A stretch of DNA of 64,000 bases from Acidobacteriota bacterium (lineage in GTDB: Bacteria > Acidobacteriota > Blastocatellia > UBA7656): positions 34,239 through 98,238 of the forward strand of contig JACQDB010000050.1 of the NCBI GenBank assembly GCA_016201275.1, given 5' to 3'. The notes below the pieces were generated by a model. That model had not been told where the DNA came from, did no database searches, and saw only the letters and a list, made by a program, of their open reading frames with translations. Positions within the stretch are counted from its first letter, which is position 1. The number at the start of each line of letters is the position of its first letter. A program made the position numbers and the translations under genes. Below, one piece after another: positions 24,802 to 33,347 of this stretch.

Positions 24802-26229
24802 TTACAAAAGTCTTCGGAAAATATTGAAGCCGATGACGAAGCGGCTGGGCTGCAAACCCAGGTTGCTGGAATTGTAGCGACTCGTGGTGGTCGTTTGCGT
24901 ATTGGAAAAAGTGAGCGCAAAGGCGTGACGGCCTAAGCGTTTTTCTATGCCAAAGCCGATTTCCGGTTCGCTGCGATTCTTGAAACCGAGGAGCTTGCCG
25001 TTTTGAAATTCGGCCAGCACCTCGCCTAGTTTGAAACCGACTCGCGGGGTGAATTCAAACAGCAGAGAGGTGCTGGGTCGTATGCGCGCATTCACGCCGA
25101 AGCCGAAAGAGCCGGTGTGTTGACCGAGGCGGAAATCTTCAACGATCTTGCTGTTGCCGGGAAATTGCACAGGGTTCGGATTAAACCGACTGTTGCCGTT
25201 GGCATTGAAATGTATAGCGGGGGAAAAGAAGACGTTGACGTATTGGGTGATGCTGCGCGCCATCATTACCTGCACATTATAGTTGTAATTCTCGGTAAAG
25301 TTGTCGTCGCCTTCTATGCTGTTATAGATGGACAGCGCGATAGGCGATTTCCCGGCTTGGTCCAGCAAGTGATAGCCGAAACCGAGTTCGATGGTTTTAC
25401 ATAAACCTTGCCGATCACAAACCGGTGAGCGCGAGACCTTGCCATATAAACGGTCGGTGAAGCCATAGGAAAAACCGAGCGAGGAGACCGAGAAGCTGTC
25501 CAAGCCGAAAAGGTCTTTTGCCACGTCGCTGAACTTCTGTGTCTGAGGATTTATGGCTTCGGAAAAGCGATGTGAAAAATGCACGTTCAAACTGTGGCGC
25601 GGCACGCGCTTGGGCGTAGGCACATTGATCAGTTGATAATCATACGGCTCGCTCGTCCAATGCGGCTTGCTGTCGTCTTTGGCCAAGGTGGTGGCTTCGG
25701 CTTTGTCCACCGGCGCGGGACGGGCGCTGTCGGCGCGGGCAAAAGTTTTCGCGTTGGTGTCTATGCGTAAGCGTTCGCCGTTGGCTTCGACATAGACGAC
25801 GCCCGGCGCATCGGCGTCAAACGAAACTTGCATAGCGGATGCCGATTCGCGCACGGCTTTGGTGACGATTAATTCGCCAGCCATGTCCGGGTGACCATCG
25901 CCACAAAAGACCGAACAGAAGAAGGTGAATTTGCCTTCTTTGTCAGCGACGAATTCGATGGTTTCGGTCGTCCCCTTTTTCACTTTTCGATCAATGCCAA
26001 ATTCGCTGAGGCCGATGCCGTGATCTACGTCAACCGAGGTGACCAGGAGTTTCACCTGGTCGCCTTGGTGAACGGTGATTTTGCCAGGCTCGAACTTGAA
26101 TTTTTTCGCGGTGATCTTTACGACCACCTGCGCCGGAGCCTCGCCTGCGGGTCGGGTCAGGCCGAGGGCTGCGCCGGCGCTTAGAAACCAGAGTAGAACG
26201 GCTATTGAGAGGATTGTTGTTTTTTTCAT
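24802..26229 (-). CDS. CuA-type cupredoxin fused to a probable outer-membrane beta-barrel domain
   Basis: The 475-aa exported protein has two unlike parts. After a signal peptide (ILSIAVLLWFLSAGAALG), residues 33-125 form a cupredoxin with the CuA ligand set of cytochrome oxidase subunit II or N2O reductase: His70 (VDVDHGIGL), then CSVFCGDGHPDM with Cys105, Cys109, His113 and Met116. A linker (residues 130-200) rich in Ala and Asp follows. Residues 210-475 are beta-rich, resembling DUF5777-type barrel proteins (LNVHFSHRFSEAIN, LGFSYGFTDRLYGKVSRSP, ELGFGYHLL, FGFGVNARIRPSTSLLFEFTPRVGF), and end in an aromatic-rich stretch (RFVIGFNIFRRLL). No oxidase genes adjoin it. Fusion of an electron-carrying copper site to a barrel is unusual. 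Confidence 0.75.
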   Translation of the reverse strand: MKKTTILSIAVLLWFLSAGAALGLTRPAGEAPAQVVVKITAKKFKFEPGKITVHQGDQVKLLVTSVDVDHGIGLSEFGIDRKVKKGTTETIEFVADKEGKFTFFCSVFCGDGHPDMAGELIVTKAVRESASAMQVSFDADAPGVVYVEANGERLRIDTNAKTFARADSARPAPVDKAEATTLAKDDSKPHWTSEPYDYQLINVPTPKRVPRHSLNVHFSHRFSEAINPQTQKFSDVAKDLFGLDSFSVSSLGFSYGFTDRLYGKVSRSPVCDRQGLCKTIELGFGYHLLDQAGKSPIALSIYNSIEGDDNFTENYNYNVQVMMARSITQYVNVFFSPAIHFNANGNSRFNPNPVQFPGNSKIVEDFRLGQHTGSFGFGVNARIRPSTSLLFEFTPRVGFKLGEVLAEFQNGKLLGFKNRSEPEIGFGIEKRLGRHAFALTFSNTQTTTTSRYNSSNLGLQPSRFVIGFNIFRRLL

Positions 26230-26421
26230 TCGTGTCTCCCTGATGCGGAATGGTTATTTGACTCAGAAGCATTGGACAGACCTGCACGAGTCAAAGTCTG
26301 CAAAGCTGGTGAATTTATTCTATTGGACAACTGCCTGTGATTCTTTTGCTGTGACCAGAACCGCAAAGAATGTAGCGTTATCTTGACGCGATAGCAACGG
26401 GGCAAGAACCTTTCTCCTGCC

Positions 26422-28488
26422 CTACTCGATTAATCTCTCGGCAAGCTCCGCAGGCGTGTTGACGGGGGACAGACAGGTATAGTTGCGACACACATAAACC
26501 GTCGGCTGATCCTCAATCGCAGACTTTTCCGCCAGCAGTTTTATGGTTTCACCGGCTGACGAGTCATTGGCTTCAGCGGCGGCAAGGACTTTGTTGGGGA
26601 GGAAGCGCGCATAAATTTCTTCGATGAATAAACGCACTTCATGCGCCTCAAGGCTGCCGATAATGGCAATCTCTTTAGGCTCGGAGAGATAAAAATCCAG
26701 AGCGCAGAGCATGAAGCCGAAGGCATTGGGATAACGGCTCAGAAACGGTTGGGCCACGCGCAAAATTGCTAGCGCGCAGCTTTGATATTTGCTGTCGGCG
26801 GTCAACAGGCTGATTTTTTGCAAAGCCAGCGCCGCCACCGAATTGCCCGACGGAATGGCATTGTCGAAATAATCTTTGGTGCGCGTAATCAACGCTTCAT
26901 GGTCTTTCGATGTGAAGAAGAAGCCTTGCTCCTGGTCATCCCAGAATTGTTCGATCATGGTGTCGGCAAGGGTGCGCGCTGCGGTGAAATACTTCACTTC
27001 AAACGTCGCTTCATAGACCGCCAGCAATCCTTCTATGAGGAACGCATAATCTTCGACATAGCCATTCAGTTTCGCCTGCCCGTCTTTGCAGGTTCTCAAC
27101 AAGCGCCCGTCTTTGCATGAATTCGCCAAGAGAAAATCGGCGTTGCGTTGCGCCACCAGGCGATAATCATCGCGCCCCAGAATATTCGCTGCTTCGGCAA
27201 ATGCTGTCAGCATCAAGCCATTCCAGGCGGTGAGAATTTTGTTGTCCAGTAAGGGACGTAGGCGATGTTCACGAACATAAAACAGCTTCTTTCTGCCGCC
27301 GCTTAAAATTTGCTTCAAGGCTTCGATAGTCAGGTTCTTGCGCTCGGCGAAACTGTCCAGGTTATGCGGCGAGTTGAGGATGGATTGGCCGTGTTCAAAA
27401 TTGCCGGTCTCGGTGATGTCGTAAAACTCGCAGAAGATTTCCCCGTCTTCGCCGCCGAGAATCTCCAGCACTTCAGCTTTGGTCCAGACGTAAAACTTGC
27501 CTTCTTCGCCTTCGCTGTCGGCGTCTTCGGATGAGTAAAAGCCCCCGGCGCGGTCGGTCAAATCGCGCATAACGTATTCAAGTATCTCTTCGGCAACGCG
27601 GCGGTACAGTGGACGTTTGGTCGCCTGATAAGCTTGCAGATAAACGCGCGCCAACAGGGCGTTGTCATACAACATTTTTTCAAAGTGCGGAACCAGCCAG
27701 TAATTATCTACCGAATAGCGCGCAAAGCCACCGCCCAAGTGATCGTACATACCGCCATTCGCCATGCGATGCAGTGTCACCTCGACCATGTGCAGGGCTT
27801 CGGGCGTGTTGGTGCGCTGCACATAGCGCAACAGAAACATCAGCGCCATCGAAGGCGGAAATTTCGGCGCACGACCAAAGCCGCCATAAGTTTTATCGAA
27901 CCCGGCCAAGAGCGCCGCATACGCTTGATTGAAAACTTCGCTGGTCAATATTTCATCCGAGGGCGTGAAGCGATTGGTCTTCTGCAATTCAGCGGTAATG
28001 GCGTCGGCGCTGCTGGTCACCTCGTCACGTTTGGTTTGATAGGCTTCGGCCATAGCCAGCAAAACACGCGGAAAACCGGGCATTCCTTGACGATCAACCG
28101 GCGGAAAATAGGTGCCGCCATAATACGGTTTGAGATCAGGAGTTAAAAAAACCGTCATCGGCCAACCGCCATGTCCGGTCAACATCTGCACGGCATTCAT
28201 ATAAATTGCGTCTATGTCGGGGCGCTCTTCGCGGTCAACTTTGATGCACACGAAATTTTCATTCATGACCTGCGCTATCGCTTCATTCTCGAACGATTCA
28301 CCCTCCATGACGTGGCACCAATGACAGGCCGCATAGCCCACTGAAAGCAGTATCGGTTTATCTTCTTGCCGCGATTTTTCTAAGGCCTCGTCGCCCCAGG
28401 GATACCAATCAACAGGATTGTGCGCGTGTTGAATCAGGTAGGGACTGGTTTCGTGAATTAAATGGTTAGTGAATTTGTGTTCGCTCAT
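26422..28488 (-). CDS. thioredoxin-domain protein of the YyaL/DUF255 (SPATA20-like) family
   Basis: Large cytosolic protein (688 aa) of a conserved family whose biochemical role is not settled. Residues 1-165 are the thioredoxin-like DUF255 domain: [54 protein letters not shown], with the CxxC pair (CHWC). The remainder resembles an (alpha/alpha)6 barrel of glycosidase or epimerase type: [58 protein letters not shown] and [16 protein letters not shown]. The C-terminus has a [10 protein letters not shown] motif. The gene stands alone, with 276 nt upstream that include a strong hairpin. Confidence 0.9.
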   Translation of the reverse strand: MSEHKFTNHLIHETSPYLIQHAHNPVDWYPWGDEALEKSRQEDKPILLSVGYAACHWCHVMEGESFENEAIAQVMNENFVCIKVDREERPDIDAIYMNAVQMLTGHGGWPMTVFLTPDLKPYYGGTYFPPVDRQGMPGFPRVLLAMAEAYQTKRDEVTSSADAITAELQKTNRFTPSDEILTSEVFNQAYAALLAGFDKTYGGFGRAPKFPPSMALMFLLRYVQRTNTPEALHMVEVTLHRMANGGMYDHLGGGFARYSVDNYWLVPHFEKMLYDNALLARVYLQAYQATKRPLYRRVAEEILEYVMRDLTDRAGGFYSSEDADSEGEEGKFYVWTKAEVLEILGGEDGEIFCEFYDITETGNFEHGQSILNSPHNLDSFAERKNLTIEALKQILSGGRKKLFYVREHRLRPLLDNKILTAWNGLMLTAFAEAANILGRDDYRLVAQRNADFLLANSCKDGRLLRTCKDGQAKLNGYVEDYAFLIEGLLAVYEATFEVKYFTAARTLADTMIEQFWDDQEQGFFFTSKDHEALITRTKDYFDNAIPSGNSVAALALQKISLLTADSKYQSCALAILRVAQPFLSRYPNAFGFMLCALDFYLSEPKEIAIIGSLEAHEVRLFIEEIYARFLPNKVLAAAEANDSSAGETIKLLAEKSAIEDQPTVYVCRNYTCLSPVNTPAELAERLIE

Positions 28489-28682
28489 TATCGCCCTCGG
28501 CTGAAAAATGTCAGACAGGAAAAACTATAATGCGCCGATGAGGAATTGTAAAAAACGAAAAGGGAAGAACCATCCGTTATATGACAATTAGAAGATCGTC
28601 GTTCACCACTGGCGGCGAGGGGAAAGAGAATTTTTGGCGAAGCCAAGCGGCTTGGTGACTGGGCGCGACTTTGGTGGTTGAT

Positions 28683-28721
28683 TTTGCCTGGCGGCTTGCT
28701 CACGCCAAGCCGCCAGGCAAA
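28683..28721. repeat. 16-bp perfect hairpin, REP-like
   Basis: TTTGCCTGGCGGCTTG (28683-28698) and its exact reverse complement (28706-28721) enclose a 7-nt loop. A smaller pair CCAAGCGGCTTGG lies just before it (near 28643-28655). It sits 44 nt past the end of the gene at 28765-29736 on the minus strand. No long T run follows, so terminator function is uncertain. Confidence 0.7.
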
Positions 28722-28764
28722 CGCCCGGCGTGAACTTCGTGGTGAAGTGAATTCGTTGTTGAGG

Positions 28765-29736
28765 CTACGGATTTACCCGCGCCGTGAAATTGGTCTTGAC
28801 GTAGCGCCCTTCAACATCAGTGCCGACGCCGGTGCAGGTGATGCGTCCCTGCCAATCGGCTTGGCTGCTGCCGCGCATCTCTACGCTGACCGTGAAACTC
28901 ATAGAACCGCTAGACCCCAGCCGCTGATAAAACGGCACGACTTCGCTATGCGAAATGCCGCTTTGCGAATGCGTCAATAAATTCAAGCGTTCCCAGCGCA
29001 CCACTCGACCTTCGTGCTGCTGCATATTGAAGGTCAAATCATAACGCACCCCGGTATCGGTGCGAAACGAACGCAGGCGCACCAGATTCAGATTCACCGC
29101 GCCATTGCCAGCAGGCGCAAGCTCGGCCAGTTCGTCGTTGCGGTTGGCGCGATTCGTTGCAACTTGCGGCTTGGTAGCACGCGGCGCGGAGTGCGTAGCC
29201 GGTTGAGTTGTCGGCGGCGCTGGCGGCAACGCTGGCGGATTTTTCGACGAGCGCACAGGCGTTGGAACGGTGGCTGCTTCGGCTTCGCCCAAAGGTTGCG
29301 GCGGTTCTGTGGTCGGCGCTTGGTTGCTTGGTTTGGCTTCCGGCAAGGTCACAGTTACGCCGGGCTTCTCGGCTCCGCTGTTGCGTTGAGCGGCTTTTTC
29401 TTGAGCGTCGGAAGCCGCGCTCTCGCTGGCTTCGACAAAATCCTGAGCCGCCTGCGGAGTTTGAAAATAGGGACTGGAATCAACGGCGGCGATTTCTGTG
29501 ATTCGCTGCGCTGACGTTTTGCGAGTGGGAATGGTTCTGGCAAAAATGAATAGCGACACCAGTGCGATTACCACAGCAAAGGCGGTTAGACGAAGCGCCT
29601 TGCGACTGAGCTTGAAGCGGGCGAAACGGCTCAAACCCGAAACTTCCGCCGCGACGGTTTGCAGGATTGCGCCATCAAATTCGCAATAAGAAAATTCATC
29701 GGAGTAATCCAAAGTGCAAACCGGACAGTGTTTCAT
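28765..29736 (-). CDS. membrane protein with N-terminal zinc-binding motif and Pro/Ala-rich linker
   Basis: I do not recognise the family. The start at 29736 is chosen because GAGGAGG lies seven bases upstream and it puts a CxxC motif at the N-terminus (MKHCPVCTLDYSDEFSYCEFDG); the ORF-track start is 70 codons earlier in low-support sequence. The 323-aa protein then has one membrane helix (LRLTAFAVVIALVSLFIFA, residues 47-65), a disordered linker rich in Pro, Ala, Thr and Ser, and a C-terminal beta-rich domain (LVRLRSFRTDTGVRYDLTFNMQQHEGRVVRWERLNLLTHSQSG). The outer part is probably periplasmic. Proteins of this layout are often envelope-associated. Function is unknown. Confidence 0.7.
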   Translation of the reverse strand: MKHCPVCTLDYSDEFSYCEFDGAILQTVAAEVSGLSRFARFKLSRKALRLTAFAVVIALVSLFIFARTIPTRKTSAQRITEIAAVDSSPYFQTPQAAQDFVEASESAASDAQEKAAQRNSGAEKPGVTVTLPEAKPSNQAPTTEPPQPLGEAEAATVPTPVRSSKNPPALPPAPPTTQPATHSAPRATKPQVATNRANRNDELAELAPAGNGAVNLNLVRLRSFRTDTGVRYDLTFNMQQHEGRVVRWERLNLLTHSQSGISHSEVVPFYQRLGSSGSMSFTVSVEMRGSSQADWQGRITCTGVGTDVEGRYVKTNFTARVNP

Positions 29737-30011
29737 CTCTTGCCTCCTCGCCCCATCTGGTCTTTTTGCGTAGTGGATGTTCTCAGAAATTAAATGAACT
29801 TCCTGAAACTGGATGCGTTTGCCTTCCTCGAAAGTTGCCAATAAAGTTCTGCTTCCTGCGCCGCACAGCGGTGGAGACCGTAGCGGCAATCTGAGCGAAA
29901 TTTTTATGGTCGTGACGACGGTTGATGGTGCCTTATCCGTGACCAACAGTGGCGACGGACGCAGAGGAAGTTTATTGCAGTTCGACAGAATTCTCGGTTA
30001 TCCTTAGCACG

Positions 30012-30596
30012 ATGCAAAATTATCTGAATCTATCCAGACAACCGTACACCAATCGCCGACTATTTTGGTTCAGCTTGGCGATACTGTTCACCGTTGGCCT
30101 GATTTTCGCCTTCTGGACGGTCAATCAAAAAGCCGACGTGGTTGCCGCTATCAACAGCACGCGCCAGCAAATTGAAAGCACCCAGACCAACGTAAAACTG
30201 TTGCAGGAAAAGAAGACCGCCACGGTCGCGGTCGCGCCGCAGACGGTGTTGACCGACGAGCAAAAATATCAACTGGCCTCGGCGCGGCTACTGATCGCTC
30301 GCAAAAGTTTTTCCTGGAACGGTCTGTTGAGCGATATTGAAAAACACATCCCCAAAGACGTTCGCCTGTTAAGCATAAAAATCGGCGAAGGTAGCAAAGG
30401 CTTGGCGACAGGAGCTATTGCCATCGAACTGGCGGCTGCCGGAAAAACCGCCGGACAGATGACCGAGATGATGGCCGATCTAGAAAAATCGGGTGGCCTT
30501 TTCCGCGTTGATCAGGCGCAACAACAAGCGCCTTTGGAAGGCGGCGATGTGCCGTTTTCGTTCAACCTGATTTATCAACCCGGAGGTGGCGACTAA
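30012..30596 (+). CDS. pilN: PilN/GspL-C-like pilus or secretion assembly protein
   Basis: Bitopic inner-membrane protein like PilN of type IV pili, which links the cytoplasmic PilM ring to PilO. From the ATG at 30012 it is 194 aa: a short cytoplasmic N-terminus (MQNYLNLSRQPYTNRRLFWF), one membrane helix (FSLAILFTVGLIFAFWTV), a coiled-coil (INSTRQQIESTQTNVKLLQEK) and a ferredoxin-like periplasmic domain (SWNGLLSDIEKHIPKDVRLLSIKIG). LNL near the N-terminus fits the PilM-binding INLLP region of PilN. The ORF-track start is 21 codons earlier and has no ribosome site. It heads a four-gene operon: stop and next start overlap by one base. PilM is not encoded in this window. Confidence 0.8.
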   Translation: MQNYLNLSRQPYTNRRLFWFSLAILFTVGLIFAFWTVNQKADVVAAINSTRQQIESTQTNVKLLQEKKTATVAVAPQTVLTDEQKYQLASARLLIARKSFSWNGLLSDIEKHIPKDVRLLSIKIGEGSKGLATGAIAIELAAAGKTAGQMTEMMADLEKSGGLFRVDQAQQQAPLEGGDVPFSFNLIYQPGGGD

Positions 30597-31318
30597 TGGC
30601 TATACAGGTGAAAGAGCGTGCCGTTGCGGCTCACGCGACGCCACGAAAAAAAGCCGCACGGCTATTGGGCATGAGCGTCGCGGAATTGATTGCTGCGACC
30701 GTGGTGGTATTGTTTTGCATTTTTGCTTTCGCCTATTTCATGACTGCGATCAGTCCGCTGCGTTCCGAGTTGAGTCTGCAACAGAAACAACTGGACACCT
30801 TGAAGCAGACCGAAAAAGAGTTACTGACCGCGAGTCGGAAACCGCCTGAAGCGCCTGTGGATGCGGGCAAAGAGGCGCTGGCTTCGCTGGAAACTTTCAA
30901 AAGCTCAAGGCTGAGACCGCTGTCGGTTGGTCGCATCGCGCTGATCAATGATTTGAACGCGCTTGCCAAAAAGCACAGTGTGCAATTGACTACGGGCATA
31001 GATATGAGTATGGACAGAGCCGAAGCGCAACTGGCAGGCGATAAGAAAGGCACTAAGGTAGTGAAGAAGGACAGCAACCTGCAAAGCGTCTTTCCGAATT
31101 TGAAAATTCGTTTTACGGTTGCCGGTGATTATGCCAAGCTCCGAGGCTTTATCAGCGACCTGGAAGCCAACAAACAATTCATCACCATAGAAGCCTTAAA
31201 TATACAGACGATTCGGGAATCCGAAGGCGGTGGGCGCAAAGGTCGGCAAGCGGTGGTTTCCGGAATCAGCCTGGCAATTGAATTGACCGCATACTTTTAT
31301 CCACAGAACGGGAATTAA
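30596..31318 (+). CDS. pilO: PilO/GspM-like pilus assembly protein
   Basis: Inner-membrane partner of PilN. The 240-aa protein has a basic cytoplasmic N-terminus, one membrane helix (LIAATVVVLFCIFAFAYFM, residues 31-49), a coiled-coil (LRSELSLQQKQLDTLKQTEKELLTASR) and a ferredoxin-like periplasmic domain (RIALINDLNALAKKHSVQLTTGIDM, VFPNLKIRFTVAGDYAKLRGFISDLEANKQFITIEALNIQ). That last stretch is the usual PilO signature shape. The start overlaps the previous stop (TAATG), so expression is coupled to pilN. Confidence 0.8.
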   Translation: MAIQVKERAVAAHATPRKKAARLLGMSVAELIAATVVVLFCIFAFAYFMTAISPLRSELSLQQKQLDTLKQTEKELLTASRKPPEAPVDAGKEALASLETFKSSRLRPLSVGRIALINDLNALAKKHSVQLTTGIDMSMDRAEAQLAGDKKGTKVVKKDSNLQSVFPNLKIRFTVAGDYAKLRGFISDLEANKQFITIEALNIQTIRESEGGGRKGRQAVVSGISLAIELTAYFYPQNGN

Positions 31319-31327
31319 GAAACAGCG

Positions 31328-32194
31328 ATGGCAAAGACATCACCGGAAAAAAAACGAGCGATCATGCTGGCCTTTGTGGGCGGACTGTTGCTGCTGATAC
31401 TGGCTTATCAATTCTATTTCAGTGGCCCGACGCCTAGACCTTCACTGCAAGCCAATCGCAATCAACCCGCCGCGAATGCCAAGAGCGCGCCAACGGTTCA
31501 AACTCCAGAGGCTGCCGAGAAATTAGCGGCTAATCAAACCACAGCGCCTATGAATCAGGAAGAGGCGATGAAGGCTATGCTCGAAGATATGACGCCTCTG
31601 AATGTCAGTTACAGCCCGAAGGGCGGCGATGCAACGGTCAGCCCTCGCGGTAATATATTTGAATATTATGTACCGCCGCCACCACCGCCAGGTCCGCCAA
31701 CACCGCCGCCGCCGATTTCTCTGTTAGGGGTGTCGCCGCAAAGCGCCACTGCAGGGACGCCGCGCTCGTTCACCTTGACGATTTATGGTAAAGCCTTTCC
31801 CGCCGACGCGGTTATTTTTATGGACGGCAGCGAAAGGCCGACCAATCGCGTCAACGAGACGACGCTGACCACCGAAATGAAGGCCGCCGATTATGCTTCG
31901 CCGCGCAATTCAACCGTCGAAGTGAAGTCGCGCTCCGATCAAACGCATCTCTTCTCGAATCAGCAAACCTTTGTGGCAGTGCCAGCGCCGGAACCGCCTT
32001 TCAAGTTCATCGGGCTGCTCGGCGATCAGGCGATTTTTGAAATCAATAACACCAAAGAGTATGTGCGCCTGCGTGTCGGCGGCACGATTCAAGGCGTCTG
32101 GCGCATTGATGCCATCAGCACGCAGGCGGTGGAGGTGACCCACACGCAATTTGACATCAAAAAAAATGTGCCTCTACAAGACAAAGGACGGTAG
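31328..32194 (+). CDS. PilP-like pilus/secretion protein with proline tract and IPT/TIG-like domain
   Basis: Position after PilO and the C-terminal domain suggest a PilP/GspC-like link between inner and outer membrane parts. The 288-aa protein has a membrane helix at residues 13-30 (IMLAFVGGLLLLILAYQFYF), a flexible region, a tract of prolines (PPPPPPGPPTPPPP), an IPT/TIG-like Ig fold (LLGVSPQSATAGTPRSFTLTIYGKAFPADAVIFMDGSERPTN) and a C-terminal HR-like domain (PPFKFIGLLGDQAIFEINNTKEYVRLRVGGTIQGVWRIDAISTQAVEV). The C-terminal domain is the part that resembles PilP or GspC. The inserted IPT/TIG-like domain is uncommon for PilP. It starts 9 nt after pilO. Confidence 0.65.
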   Translation: MAKTSPEKKRAIMLAFVGGLLLLILAYQFYFSGPTPRPSLQANRNQPAANAKSAPTVQTPEAAEKLAANQTTAPMNQEEAMKAMLEDMTPLNVSYSPKGGDATVSPRGNIFEYYVPPPPPPGPPTPPPPISLLGVSPQSATAGTPRSFTLTIYGKAFPADAVIFMDGSERPTNRVNETTLTTEMKAADYASPRNSTVEVKSRSDQTHLFSNQQTFVAVPAPEPPFKFIGLLGDQAIFEINNTKEYVRLRVGGTIQGVWRIDAISTQAVEVTHTQFDIKKNVPLQDKGR

Positions 32195-32200
32195 TAAATT

Positions 32201-33157
32201 ATGGTGAGCAAAATTGCTGATCAAGCGCGCTGCCCTGTTGCATCAACGAAGGGAGAACCGCGCCGACAAGCGGCTAATGAAGGCGGCTGGGCCTTGTTGA
32301 GTTTAATTCTGGCGCTGGCGATTATGGGCATTGTGCTGGCTTCTTCCGTGCAGCCCAATTATCAATTGTCTGTGCAGCGCGAAAAAGAGGACGAGTTGAT
32401 GTATCGCGGCCAACAGATGGCCGAAGGCATAGTGCGCTGGTATAACAACGGCCATTTGAATTTCAATACGCCAATTAATTTGGGCGTTCCTCCGGCTTAC
32501 GGATATTTGAAAGAATTGAAGAAGCTGAGGGAAGGCATCACCATCAATTTGAAAGAGATCAAATTCGTTCGCCCGTCGGCGACGCTCGACCCTTTTGATG
32601 GTGAGGAGTGGGAGCCGGTTTATGCGCGTGACCCGCGCCTTATGCCGTTCCTGCAAGCTTGGGCGGCGGAGACCGGCGGCATCATTCCGCAAACCTGGAT
32701 GGTGATTGCCGGGCCACCAGCCAGAATTCAACTGGTGAAGCCGGGGAGCAAACCCGGAACCATAGGAGGATTCGGGCAGTCGGGAAGCGGCGGTTCGAGT
32801 GGCACAACCGGCAGCGGCGGCTCCAGCGGTACAACCAGAAGTGGCGGTTCGTCGAATCCACCCTCCGGCGGCACTGTCGGTCAACCGCACCCCAATCCCG
32901 GCCAGACTCTCGACGATGATGACGATGATGACGATGATGATGACGACACCACAAATGATCCCTTGGCGCATCTGTTCAGCAGCGGCAAGACCGGCAATCT
33001 GCCCATCGTTGGCGTTGCGCCCAGACGCAAAGGCCCAACCGTGCGAGCCTTGTATGGCTTGACGAAGTATGAAGATTGGGTGTTTATCTATCTCCCGCCG
33101 GTGCGAACGAATATTCCCGGCGGTCAGGGACAACCTAATCTGCGTATCAATCAATAA
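32201..33157 (+). CDS. pseudopilin-like protein with Gly/Ser repeat and poly-Asp tract
   Basis: N-terminal hydrophobic segment GGWALLSLILALAIMGIVLASS (residues 28-49) followed by QLSVQREKEDELMYRGQQMAEGIVRWY reads like a pseudopilin or type II secretion minor pilin, although the usual Glu at mature position 5 is not evident. The mid-region LMPFLQAWAAETGGIIPQTWMVIAGPP fits. Residues 189-215 are a Gly/Ser/Thr repeat (GSGGSSGTTGSGGSSGTTRSGGSS), and residues 238-249 are twelve consecutive Asp (32912-32947), which could bind calcium. The last 60 residues resume a folded stretch. It is the last gene of the pil-like operon and is followed by a terminator. Confidence 0.7.
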   Translation: MVSKIADQARCPVASTKGEPRRQAANEGGWALLSLILALAIMGIVLASSVQPNYQLSVQREKEDELMYRGQQMAEGIVRWYNNGHLNFNTPINLGVPPAYGYLKELKKLREGITINLKEIKFVRPSATLDPFDGEEWEPVYARDPRLMPFLQAWAAETGGIIPQTWMVIAGPPARIQLVKPGSKPGTIGGFGQSGSGGSSGTTGSGGSSGTTRSGGSSNPPSGGTVGQPHPNPGQTLDDDDDDDDDDDDTTNDPLAHLFSSGKTGNLPIVGVAPRRKGPTVRALYGLTKYEDWVFIYLPPVRTNIPGGQGQPNLRINQ

Positions 33158-33194
33158 TTCGTCAAAGCCTGAATCGCCAAAGTAAATCTATGAG

Positions 33195-33218
33195 GCGGGA
33201 GTTTCTCTCCCGCTTTTT
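33195..33218 (+). terminator. intrinsic terminator of the pil-like operon
   Basis: GCGGGAG (33195-33201), a 5-nt loop, CTCCCGC (33207-33213) and a five-T run. It lies 38 nt after the pseudopilin stop. Confidence 0.9.
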
Positions 33219-33347
33219 CCATTTCAAAAGCGGTCACCCGATTTTTTCTTTGTCAACTTTTGCATTACACTTCAAATGTTTTACCCGACTGCAATTCAAA
33301 TTCAAGAGAAGCGGAATAACGATTGACTCCGATTCATAAGGGAAAAA

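Noticed and set aside
29949-30011. Extra 21 N-terminal codons of the PilN-like ORF
   Set aside because: They lie before a better ATG and have no ribosome site or family similarity.
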